DNA of 64,000 nt from Hyaloscypha bicolor E (lineage: Eukaryota; Ascomycota; Leotiomycetes; Helotiales; Hyaloscyphaceae): assembly GCF_002865645.1 (NCBI RefSeq), contig NW_020194684.1, positions 589,308 to 653,307 on the forward strand, read 5' to 3'. The notes below the pieces were generated by a model. It worked only from the letters and a program-made list of their open reading frames with translations. It ran no database searches and had not been told where the DNA came from. Positions 47,995-60,399 of this stretch are shown here, in pieces (the first letter of the stretch is position 1; the number at the start of each line of letters is the position of its first letter). The position numbers were made by a program, and so were the translations under genes.

Positions 47995-48161
47995 CTGTAC
48001 GGAAGGGGGTTGTAAGAAGTCATGAACACCTCCCCTGTTCTGCCTCTACCAGAGTAGGTAATTTATGGGGCGAATCGAGCGAAATGGATTTTTTATTGGT
48101 CCAAGCGCTTACCGCCTTGCAGGGGGGGGTTCATGACTTCTTACAACCCCCTTACGTACCA
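47995..48161. mobile_element. Short MITE with about 29-bp TIRs
   Basis: GGAAGGGGGTTGTAAGAAGT at the left and its near-complement at the right (one difference in the outermost bases, extending to CATGAAC) enclose about 100 bp. TA lies at both outer ends. The ABCC coding similarity resumes directly to its right, so this is the last insertion of the cluster. Confidence 0.7.
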
Positions 48162-51100
48162 CAGACACTGGCTTATAGTATTTGCCGTGGCAATATATGT
48201 TGGCATTGCGGTACGCAGCCAAGGCTCGTACTCTTCTTCCCGCACGCTAACGTTCAGCTTTAGCTATCGACAGCTGCGTACCAGAATCGTCTTAACTGAT
48301 TGAAGCTGATGACTAGCAGTGCCTTAGTGGGACTTATTCATGACCATACCATAAAGTTAGCGAGCGTCTCGTACGATAATGGCGCGGCCACCACACTCAT
48401 GAGCACTGACACTGATGGCCTCGATGGCATTGCCGAAATGGTTCATGAGATATGGGCTCAGATTTTAGAAGTATTGATTGGCATATGGCTTCTGGCACGC
48501 CAGGTTGGGTGGATCTGGCCGCCTCCGCTCTTTCTTATATATTGTATGTATCTCATTCCACAGCTCCCTGCGTTGACAGGTACTAATATAAGGTACCTAC
48601 GTAGTATGCTCTCAAATGAGTCGGTTTGTTGCAAAGCACTTGCAACCTGGCCAGAAGGCTTGGAATAACGCAACGCAAGATCGCATAGCTGCTATAAGCT
48701 CAATGCTCAAGGCGATGAGAATTATCAAGATGCTGGGGTTCCAAGACCATCTGAGTCGTCGTATTCAGAAGCTTCGAGAAATAGAGCTCCAGACAGCCTC
48801 AAAACTGAGATGGATCATGGTATACTACAATGCATCAGGTTTGTTATAAGACCAGATGAGTTTTAACTGCTGCCCGTTGTACAAGCTAACGGATATTAGC
48901 TAATGCCCTCGGGATATTCTCCCCAGCCATCACACTGGCGATATTTGCGGTGACATCCGAGGCCAAGGGTCGCAGCCTAGAGACGGACACTGCATTTACC
49001 GCCGCAGCCGTCTTGGGCATGGTCACGCATCCTGCAAACATGGTAATGACAATTGTACCCCGCGTAGTGTCAGCGCTCTCGGGATTCGAAAAGATCCAAG
49101 CATTCTTACTTCGGCCGCCATTACAAGTCAATCGTAGGGAGTTACCGAAAGCTCCTCTGGCTTGGAATTCGGCACCTAGCAATCTAGTAACACCCGGCCC
49201 TGCCATTCGGATCAGCGAAGTTCAAATCGGCCATCCACAAGTTGTCTTGGAGAACATCAACATCACCATAGCCACTGGAAATTTCACCCTCATATCTGGT
49301 CCTACTGGCAGCGGAAAATCGACTCTATTGCGCATGATCCTTGGAGAAGCAATCCCCGCTCATGGATCAGTCTCTTTATCCACGCAAAGGATAGCGTACT
49401 GCGCTCAGAGGCCGTGGCTACCTAATGGTACAATCAAGGAAGCCATCTACGGTGCTACCAATATCTATGGCTCAAATTTTGAAAATTTTGAGAAACGGTA
49501 TGACAAAGTTTTAAATATGTGTTGTCTCACTCATGACATCGATTCACTTGCGGATGGAGATCAGACACAGATTGGCAGTAGGGGACTCAATCTGTCCGGC
49601 GGACAAAGACAACCTGTGGTAGGTTTCTTGAGACTGCCCCAGAAGGACCGGATACTCAACAAACTCTAGGCACTCGCTCGTGCATTATTTGCAAGATGCA
49701 ATATACTTCTGCTGGACGACACATTTAGTGGCCTAGATGGTGAAACCGAGTAGACTGTTTTTAGCAATCTATTTGGACCGTCCGGTTCATTGCGGCGGCT
49801 GGGGACCACCGTGGTCCTCGTTTCTAATTCCGGTGAGTTAATCCCATGCTGTTCGCTAGTCTGTCCGCGTACTAGCTTACCCCTGGATAGCCCAGTACTT
49901 TCTAGCTGCAGACCACATCGTGGTTCTTGGAGATCGTGGAATCGTCGACCAAGGGAGCTGGCAAAACCTCATTATCAAAGCTGCATCCATAGCAAAGTTT
50001 GCTTCCAGCCATACCAGCAAGGAAAACGTTGTCTTGTCGGCCAACTACAATAAACTCAGCGCCCAGTTGCGGGCAAAGGACGCGACGGAACTGGACTTGG
50101 CGAGACAGACCGGCGATACCGCTCTATACGGTTCTTTCACCCTCCCCTATTTTCTAGTGTTGCGACTAGCGTAGGCTAACAACACCTCAGGTTAATATCT
50201 AGGTTTCAGTGATTTTGTAAACCTCCTCTGTCTCGTCAGCGACACTTCTATATATTCTTTCTGCATGACGATCCCCCAATAGTGGCTTCGGTTGTGGACC
50301 GAGTCAGGCAGCAGCAGCATCGCATTTACGTTGGTGCATATGTCTTTCTCTCCACAGTGTCCTGGATCACGACTAGCGCCCAAGCTTGGTACGTTTACTG
50401 GCGAGCTCGGGCTGTTCGTGGCTAATCCGTTTCTCCAAGAGTCGTCCTTATCCGACTTGCTTTACGGTCTGGGTCACGGATACATCAACGCCTTGTAAAC
50501 ATCGTCACGAGGTTTGTATTGCTGCATATAAGGATCCCTGATTGGATGATGTGCGAGACAGCTAAGTATAAACAGCGCTCCGTTATCTTTCTTCTCTCAA
50601 ACAGATAACGGCTCAATCCTGAATAGGTAAGAATGGATGCTTGCTTAGGTGGCTTAAGGTAGTTAATTAATATTGATGGTTACTAGGTTTAGTCAAGACA
50701 TCCAGCTTATCGATAAACAACTGCCGTCAGCGTTTCAAACCATTGTGACTCGTAGGTTCCACGCACATTTTCCTGGAGGCTTTGAAGCTAATAGAACTAT
50801 CAGAAATCTGCAAGCCTGTTATGCAGGTTATAGTTCTTTGCATGGCAGAGAAATGGCTTACTATGCTATTCCGGCCTGTGTGCTTCGGGTTTACTTCGTG
50901 CGGAAGGTCTATCTTCGAACGTCGAGGCAATTGCGATATCTGGAGCTAGAGGCCCGCGCAGGCGTCTTCTCGAGTTTCTTGGAATCTGTAGGTACCCATA
51001 TTCTAATCAAGACGAGCAGGTAACCTGGGATTTTGTTAGGTTGAGGGCCTCGAAACAATACGCCCCTTTGGTTGGTCCAGAGCCGTTATCCAGAACAACA

Positions 51101-53859
51101 TTCTGGCGTTGAACACTCCCAGCGCCCAGAGTTTCTTCTCCTTTGTCTACAAAGATGGCTTAATGTTGTTCTAGATCTCTTGGCTGCAGGTGTGGCAACA
51201 ACTGCGATTGTCATAGCTGTGGTATTCCGAGAGCATGTCAGCGGTGCGCAAGTCGGAATTGCGCTCAACATTATCCTCGTTGCAAATACAACGCTGCTGA
51301 AGCTTGTGGAGAACTGGACCATTATGGAGATCTCTCTCGGTGCCATTTCTCGCTTGAAAACTCTGGAGAAGAACACTCCGCTTGAGGGTGGAGCGAACTG
51401 GAGTATGGAGCCACCTGCAAACTGGCTTTCCAGTGCGCAGATCGAGTTCTGCGATATCACTGCCGCCTACCAGTACGTACCTGCCAGAGAGCTCTCTCTG
51501 CCAATAGCTAACTAGTTGCCCATCCCAGCGCCGAGTCTCTTGCTATAAAGAATTTGAGCCTGAATGTCAATCCTGGTCAGAAGCTCATCGTCTGCGGTCG
51601 CACAGGCAGGTTAGTCAACCCTCGCTTTTAGATCGTCTCCATTCCAGGACTGACCTTTACATACGAACTGGTAAAACTACGCTACTATTGACGCTGCTCA
51701 GACTTCTGGAGCTTCGGTCTGGTAAGATTAAGCTGGATGGTATCGATATCAAGCGCGTCAGGCTTAATTTGCTGCGCCAGCGCTGCTTCGTCGCGGTATC
51801 CCAGGACCCCCTCCTTTTGCCCGAACAGACGCTGCGCTTCAACTTGGACCCAGACAACTCAAGACCGGACGGGGATCTGATTGATGCATTGGCCAAAGCG
51901 GTGTTGTGGTCACACTTTGTCGAAAGCGACAAACGCGTTGAGGGAGGCATCGCTATTTCTGGCTTTGGCGAGCACCCGATCCTCTATCAGAAGGTTTCAT
52001 TGCTCCAGGAACTTTCTGTGGGACAGTGTCAACTATTTGCGATCTGCCGGGCGCTTGCCAAAACCGGCGCGTTACGAACTTTAGGCGTGACGCCAGTGGT
52101 TGTCTTGGATGAAGTCACGTCCTCTCTTGATGTAGCTACGGAGTCCACCATCTTACTGAGGCCATTAGCAGGCTAGTCGACAAAACCGAGAAGCGAAAAG
52201 TGATTTTCTGATTTTTTGATTTTCGCGCCCGCACCCCCCCCCCCCTGCCCCCCCATACCTCACTAAAAAAAGAAGTACAGCATACACGCCTTATTCTCGA
52301 CTACTCCTAGCTCCCCCTTAGCTTGCATGGTCCGTAAGGCAAATCCTATGGATTACAAGGCATATCTCCATCTCCCTTACTCTCTGTATCCTCCATACTG
52401 CCTAGATCACTCGAATTATCTATATCTTCTTTGTCCCCTTCTCCTCCAGTATCCTTGCCCTTCTCTGCTATAACCTCCTTCCCTATTGCCTTCTGACCTT
52501 GTATCTGTCTTTGTATTGCTTTCTATATCTTATAGATAGTCAAGGCTTTAGTATAAAAGGTTTTACAGATATAGAGTAAGGCTTTCCAGACTTAGTAGAA
52601 TTAGTATTAAGTTAATGGAAAGTATAGACTTTACTATTATTATTATATCTGTAATTTATATAAGTACTATCGAATTTGCTTTCTATAACTATATAGTATT
52701 TGAAAGGGCCTTTTAGTCTCTTCTTATTACTATAAGTAGTATAAGCTTAAGAGAATTCAGTTTTATAAATATATATTAAGCTTATCTCTAGATTTGCCTT
52801 ACTTTTCTTTAATTTCTTTAGCTCTCTGCTCTAGTATAGCTCTATTTCTCTAACTTTAGTCTTATTATTAATTTGCTTTACTACTTTAGTAATATTATTA
52901 GGTAATATAAGAAGATTAAAGTATTATTATAGAGAAGAAAAAGAAGATTATATATAAAAAGAAAGTTAAGAAGCAAAGAGATTTATTAATTAAATATATT
53001 AATAGGAAAAAATATTATAGACTAAGTCTGAATTATTAGAAGATATATTATAAATATTATATTTTTAATAAAGAAAAGCTTTAATAATAATATTATATAT
53101 TAGAATTAAAGTTATTTTCGGAAGAAAATTAAAGTTAAGATTAAAGCTAAAATTAAAGCTAGTATAGCTATATCTTTATTATTTATCTTTAAGATATAAA
53201 GATATATATTTAATATAATTATTTAAACCCAAAGAAATTTATAATAAATAATATCTAAAAATAAAAATATTAGTACTTAATAGCCCTAAATTAAGTATAT
53301 TTAAATATTAAAAAAATTATAATTTTAGATATTATAGTTATAAAAATAAAGATATAAATATTCTTTCTTTTACTAACTTATAAAAGCCAAGATATACTAA
53401 TAATAATTAAACTATATTTAATCTATATAGTTAGCTAATTTATTTTACTAATTATAAATAATTCAAGATAATTTAAATCTTCTCAAATCTTTATATATAG
53501 CTTATTATATAAATTTCTATATTTCTATATTTAGTAATACTATAATTATAATTTTTAGATAAGAAGAATTCTCTTATTCTAATATATATAATTATATTTA
53601 TTTCTTATTTTTTAAATATATAATTATTAAATTAGAAAGGCTTAAAAATTTTAAGTAATACTTTTTCCTAAAAGATATATATTTTTAATAAATAATAAAA
53701 GTAAATATAGAATTATATAATAATATAATTATTTTATACTAGTAACTTTATTTTCTATAAAACTATAATTCTATTTTATTTTTATTCTAAAATCTCTATT
53801 CTTTTTCTATATTTTTTGACTTTACTATTAATACTAAAAGCTTCTGTTTTTTACTAATA

Positions 53860-54265
53860 TCTTCTCTATTAATACTTTTATTAATATCTTTATTAATACT
53901 TCTATTAATATTAAGAGCTAGTATCTAATTATTTTATAACCTTTCTCTTTTTTTCTAAACTCTTTCTCTAAATCTCTTTTCCGAACTCCTTTTCTTTTAA
54001 TACTTCTACTATTAATACTAAAAGCTAGTATCTAACTATCTTATAATCTTTTTCTTCTTCTTTAAACCCTTTCTCTAAACCTTTTCTTCTTTAATACTTC
54101 TATTATTAATACTAAAAGCTAGTATCTAACTATCTTATAACCTTTCTTTTCTTCTCTAAATTCCTTTTTTAAATTCCTTTTTTAAATTCCTTCTCTAAAC
54201 TCTTTTTCTAAACCTCTTTTTCTTTAATACTTCTATTAATAATACTAAAACTAGTATCTAATTAC
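53860..54265. repeat. Degenerate minisatellite, about 85-120-bp units
   Basis: Four successive units share TTAATACTTCTATTATTAAT, ACTAAAAGCTAGTATCTAA and CTATCTTATAACCTTTCT, separated by CTTTTCTCTAAA-rich spacers of changing length. Differences between units are largely C/T transitions, as expected of RIP. Confidence 0.7.
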
Positions 54266-54339
54266 TATTTCCGGGTTACTTTTATCTAGAATTCCTATAT
54301 TATAAGTCTTTAATTCACTTGCTTTTTAGAAAGCTAAAT

Positions 54340-54725
54340 TTTAGATTCTTTCTTTTTTTCTCTAATATCTTTTTTTTCTCTTTTCTAATATCTCTTATAT
54401 TTTTAGGCCTTTTAGAAATACTTTCTCTTAAACTTCCAAAAAAGAAACTAACTTCTATTTAGCTTTTTCCGGACTTTAATATTTTCTCTTCTTTTCTAAT
54501 ATCTTTTATATTTTTAGATTCTTTAGAAATACTTTTTCTTGAATTTCTAAAAAAGAGGCTAACTTTTATTTAGCTTTCTTTAAACTTTAATATCTTTTTT
54601 TTCCTAATATCTCTTATATTTTTAGGCTCTTTAGGAATATTCTTTCTTAAACTTCCAAAAAAGAAACTAATTTCTATTTAGCTCTTTTTAAACTTTAATA
54701 TTTTCTTCTTTTCTTTAATACTTAT
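54340..54725. repeat. Degenerate minisatellite, about 115-120-bp units
   Basis: Three units each carry TCTAATATCTCTTATATTTT, TAGAAATACTTTCTCTTAAA, CCAAAAAAGAAACTAACTTC and TATTTAGC. It is adjacent to but different from the array just upstream. Confidence 0.7.
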
Positions 54726-56199
54726 AAAAGCCTTTAGGCTATTACTAAGTATTTCTATTCTTTATCTTGAAATATATACTAATTTATTCTTATAGAAAAT
54801 AACTTTTTTTTTTAATCTCAACTTTTTTAATATATATTTCTTATTTTCGGGCTATTTAAATATCTTCTTATTTACTTTTATAAAATATATACTAACTTAT
54901 TTTTTAGTTTCTTTTACCTTATCTTTCCTTTAATATTACTATATATATATCTAGTTAATACTAGTTCTTATAATTTATAGTTAGACTTTCTATTTATTAA
55001 ATATCCGGGTATTTTATTTTATTTTTACTTTATATATTTTATTTTATATACTTTATTTTTCTTTTATTATAGATTAGAACTCAAATAATATTTATCTTAA
55101 ATACTTATATTTTTAGGTATATAAGATTTCTATAGATTATTATAATTCCCAGATACTAGATGCCTCCTAAATACACGTAATATAGCTGCCTTATTAGGGA
55201 AGTATATTTGAAATATACTAGAGATATTTAGAAGGCTAAGCCCCTTCGGGACTAGTATACTATAGGATATATATATTTCCTTAAAGCCTCTTATATTCTA
55301 GTTTTCTCTTTCTTAGCTTTAAATTGTCTTTATAAGGGACTTTTTACCTTATTTTTCAAGCCCTAAATACTATATCTATAATAGTATTTAAAGCTTACTT
55401 CTTTTAATTCTATAGAGGATTTCAAATAAACTAATTTAGAACTATTAGAAATATAGGTATTACTAAAATAACAGAATCTTAGAAATACGAGTAATAGACT
55501 TTAGAATAATAAAAATAAAAAGCTTTAGAACCCTTAGAAAAATCAGGTATTTATATTTTTATAAATATATACTAGTAGTATATTAGAAACTTCCCTAAAA
55601 ACCCAAAAATTAAAGAATCTTAAATAAAGGCTACTTTTTAACTAAGTCCTAAAGTAATAGGCACTTATAGGCTAGTAACCTAACTACTATCCTTAAGCCC
55701 TATTCTATAACCTCATAGGCCTTATATATATATTAGTAATAAGATTACTAGGAAGAATATAATAGAGGAAAAGTATAATAGGTTAATTTCCTAGAATACC
55801 ACGTGACTAGGAACTATATTAACTTCTGCTAAGGCTTCCGGTAAAGCTCCTACTAATTCAGGTTATTCTATTAGTAGCTTTTCCCAAATCAAATATCTTA
55901 TTAGTATTCCTAGAGAATTTATAAATAAGTCTATAAAAATAAAACCCTCTGCTTTTATTATAGAGCTTCTAGAAACCAAAGACTATATTATTACTAGAGA
56001 GTTATATAAATAGGCTAAGGAACCTAATACCTTACTCTCAGATATTAATATTATTATAAAAAGCTACCGGGAAAATATCTAAAGAGCTATTTTATATAAG
56101 AATACTTATAGTTATAATAAAGCTATTCTCGAGAATACTAAGCTCTATAATACTAAGCTCGAGAATAAAGTCAAATACTATATAGCTATAGTAGATTAG

Positions 56200-59100
56200 C
56201 TTATAATAGCTCTAACTACTTCTATTTTGCCTGTTCTGGCTACTCCGAATCTCTCTTAAAAGAATTCCGAACTATCTCTTACTTATTTCTATTTAGGATC
56301 CTCTATATCTTATATTCTCTTTAGAGATACTAGAATTACTAAGCTCCCAGATCTAACTCTCTTTATTAGAGATTATACTATCTTTAATAACTAGCTAGTT
56401 TAGATTAAGAATAAGCTATAAGAAAATACTAATTTATATCTCTTAGAGAATCTTAAGATTATCTATATTTCTAGTAAACTTACTAATAATACTCTTACCC
56501 TAACTAACCCTTATATAGACAAAAATAGTCCGAATTAGTACTATTAGCTCTCAGAGTTCTATTCCTACCTAAAAAAGCTATACTCTAATCCTAATAAGAT
56601 ATAAAATACTTATTATAACTTTAGTAAGCTTTATATATATTCTAGTTAGGTATTCTAGAAGTTCTATATTCTCTTCTTATAATTATCTATAGAAAATAAT
56701 ATTAGTCTTTAAGATATTAAATATAAACTAAATAAGAAACTCTTACTAAAGCTTTAGGAATTAGTATATATATACTATAATAACTTTTCTATTAATATTA
56801 CTTGCTTTACTTAGTACTATATTACTAATAATTAATAGATTAAGGCTATATATAAGAAGACTAAGAAATATAAGAAGACTAAGAAATATAAGAAGACAGG
56901 AGCCGATCTAGCCAAGTTTATTTCCGGTACTATACTCTTATATATTTCTAAAAAGAAACCCTAGAAGCTTATATTTATTACTCTAGTTAAATATATGCCT
57001 TTATATAAGTACAAGTAATATCCTATAAAGACTAAGGATCTCTTAACTATTAAGTACTTTAATTATAATAAGTTCGGCTATTATACCAGATATTACTTAT
57101 ACTTATATAATAAGGAAACCAAGATAGCTTTATCTAGAATTAAGCCGGGCCTAGTTCCTATTTCCCTAAAAAAACTATATAGTTTAGTTTCTGAATCTAA
57201 AAAGAATCCGGAAAACAAGTATCCCTAAAGAAAGTCTCTATTTTAGGGGCTTATAATATGAATTTAGTAGAGATTAACTTAACTTGTTTAATAAGAGGAA
57301 ATGCTTTTATAATACCCTATACTATTAGTATAAATAAATTAGAAATTAAGTCTTCTTTCCTTATTAATACCAGAGCTAATAGTTATATCTTTATTAATAT
57401 AAAGCTTATTTAGTTTATAGAGTAATTCTTAGGAATAGAACTATAACTCCTTCCCTTATCCTATATTATATATGGTTTTAATAGAAAGCTAGCTGAGTTT
57501 ACTAAGAAATATATAGAAGTCTTATTTCTAATTAATAAATAAAGTATTAATATACCTATAATTATCCTAAATCTTAAAAATTACAATATTATTCTTAGTA
57601 GAAAATAGGTAATATATATTAATATTCTAATTAATTATAGAAAATATAGGCTTATATAGCTAAAGAATAAGCCTAAATCTATATAATTCGGTTATATTAT
57701 TAGTACTTTATAATAATAGCTAGAGAAGTAACTAAATAAGAAGTATTAAAAGAATACTAATTAATAAGATTTTATTATAAGCTATTTCTGGAAATCTTTT
57801 ATTCTAAAACAATTTTTTTCTTTTTAGACTAATTAGAGAGAATTATATAATACTATAGAAAAAAAGCTTCTATAGCCCGATTAAAATATAATACCTAAGT
57901 AAAAGCTAAAGAAATAGGAAGAGATCCTTAATAAGAAATAAATACTAGATCTAGCCATTCTTATTTCTATAGTATTTAATTATATAGCTAAGAAAAAAGA
58001 AAGTATTATTAGCCAAATCTTTATTTATAAGATTAATAAAGAGCTTAAAGCTCGAGAAAAAGAAGCTATTCCTGGCCTAGAGAATTAATAACTAGGAGAA
58101 ATAGAGCTTTAGTAACTCTAGAGAATATTATTTCCGGAACTTAAGAAATATACCTCTATTTTCTCTAAGAAGAAATCTAATATCCTTTTCTCCTATAAAT
58201 TATATAATTATAAGATTCAGATTAAAAGCCTAAAAGGAACTAAAAGTATTAGATACTAATCTCTCTAGTAATAGTTTACTTAAAAGCTTCTAGAAATCAA
58301 GTATTTCTTAGAAAATAATCTAGCTAAAGGCTTTATTAAAGCTAGTTAAGCTCCCTTTACTTTACTAGTTCTTTTTATAAAGAAAGCAAATAGAAATTTA
58401 TACTTTTATATTAATTTCTACTATCTAAATAATATTACCCGAAAGAATTAATATCTTCTTTTACTTATTAATAAGACTTTAAGTTAATTATCTAAAGCTA
58501 AGATTTATACTAAATTAGATATTTACTAAGCTTTCTATTATATAGCTATAGACCCGGACTTTTAGGAACTAATAATATTTCATACCTACTATAAAGTATA
58601 TAAATATAATATTCTCTAGAAAGGCTTTATAAATAGCCTGGCTATATATTAGTACTATATAAATAATATACTCTTTAAGTATCTAGATAACTTTTATATA
58701 ATATATCTTAATAATATTCTTATTTACTTAGAAAACCTAGTAAAATACGAATAATATATATAAAAAGTATTAGACTACTTATATCTTACTAGCCTCTAAG
58801 TAAATATTAAGAAATCGGAATTTAAGATTATATATATAAAGTACTTAGGTTTTATTATATTTATATCTAGTATTAAAGTAGATTCTAATAAAATTAAAGT
58901 AATATATAACTAGTAATTTCCAAAAATAGTTAAGGGTATATAGTTCTTTCTTGGCTTTTATAACTTTTATAAATACTTTATTAGAGAATATAGATAAATT
59001 ATTAGATCCCTTATTTTACTTATAAAAAAGAATATTTCCTTTAAATAGTTCAAGTAATATTAAGAGGCTTTTACTTATCTAAAAAAAGCTATAATTTCTA

Positions 59101-60200
59101 TTCTAGTTCTATAATACTATAATCTAGATCTGCCTATAATAATAGAAACAGATATATCTAAAGAAGTAATTACTAGCCTATTCTCTTAATAAGACCCAGA
59201 AATAGGCCTTTAATATCTTATAGCTTATTTTTCCAAAACCATACTTCCGGTAAAGCTTAATTATAATATATATAATAAGGAAATACTTACTATAGTACAA
59301 GTACTAGAGAAATAGAAAGCTGAGCTAAAGGGCCTTTAGAATACTTCCTTTAAGATCTATTCTAATTACTATATCTTAGAATACTTTATAATTACTAAGA
59401 AGCTTTCTTCTTAATAAGCTAGATAGACTAAGCTCTTATCTTACTATTATTTTAAGCTTATATATTATTCTAGAAAATCAAATAAATAAATAAATACTTT
59501 ATTATAAAAACAGGATAAAATAAATACTTAGAATCAGATTAAGGAAAAGCTATAAACTCAAATACTTTTTCCCAGAAATAAGGTTAATCCGGAGATTATC
59601 TATAACTTATAGCTTATAATAATACTTTATAAAGTTAGCTTACTTAATTCGGAATTCGGCTCTAAAAACCAAGTATATACTAAAGACTTTCTAGAGAAAA
59701 ATATTCTTATTAGAAATATAATTCCCCTAGAAAAAGGTATTATCTTAGAAGCTTTACTAGTAGACTCTACTATAATTGCCCCTATAGAAGTACTATTAGA
59801 AGCTCCTACTAAGTATAATAGCTTATAACTTATAAATAAGATCCTATAAAATAATTATATATTACTAGATCTAAAGAAGCTATATATAATAGCTCAAGCT
59901 AAAAGTAATATCTAGATACTATAAAATAGCCTTCTTTTATACTATAGAAGACTCTATATTATAGAGAATAAAATATCTCCCGGGCTACTCTTATAGATTA
60001 CCCTAATTTATAAAATATATAATAAATTCTTTTCTAAATATCCTAGATATATAAAGCTCTATTAATTACTAAAGAAGTAATATTACTAGCTATTTATAAG
60101 TAAGAATATTAATTAATATTATAGTAATTACTATATTTATAGAAAATCATATATATCTAGTATAAGAGGGAAACTATAATAAGACAAAAACTTATATAAA
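56200..60200 (+). mobile_element. RIP-degenerate Ty3/gypsy retrotransposon (gag-pol)
   Basis: The plus strand shows the gag-pol order. A gag-like region (about 56200-57110) ends in a zinc-knuckle remnant reading YFNYNKFGYYTRYY (cysteines turned to tyrosines). A protease active-site remnant LINTRANSYI lies at about 57360. RT is at about 57900-59050, with LFIKKANRNLYFYI, YLLLLINKTL and YLNNILIY in place of YLDDILIY. RNase H follows at about 59050-59500. The integrase zinc-finger region (about 59990-60160) ends YYIYRKSYIS. Similarity breaks off near 60200. Terminal repeats were not identified. Confidence 0.75.
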
Positions 60201-60399
60201 GTATACTAGAGTATAAAACGTAACTTAATAGTAAAATAATAAATTAAAAGCATAAATAGTATATAATATATAAAAGCTCAATTAATTAAATACTTATAAA
60301 GGATTATTCTCTAAGTCTATAGAAAAACTAGTTTTTTTATATGATTTCTATAAGTTATATATAAAAGGCTATAGCCTTTACTATATAATCTAAACCTTA

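Larger units (their letters stand above)
44660..52176 (+). pseudogene. ABCC-type (MRP-like) transporter, interrupted and with premature stops
   Basis: Pieces in order: N-terminal membrane region (about 44680-45486; PVRLWKLRSS, PVLLRCYMQSTLL, PPLNQDM), then a 2.7-kb transposon cluster, then TMD1 resuming at about 48163 (VFAVAIYVGIAV, MTSSALVGLIHD, TTLMSTDTDGLDGIAEM) and to 49130. NBD1 is at about 49210-49790, with Walker A GPTGSGKST, LSGGQRQ, Walker B LLLDDTFSGLD and an in-frame TAG at 49751. A degraded TMD2 covers 50190-51500. NBD2 is at 51530-52176, with Walker A GRTGS/GKTT split by an intron, a signature read as LSVGQ, and VVVLDEVTSSLD. It ends where the AT-rich block starts. Fungal ABCC proteins export drugs, conjugates and metabolites; this copy cannot make a full protein. 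Confidence 0.85.
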
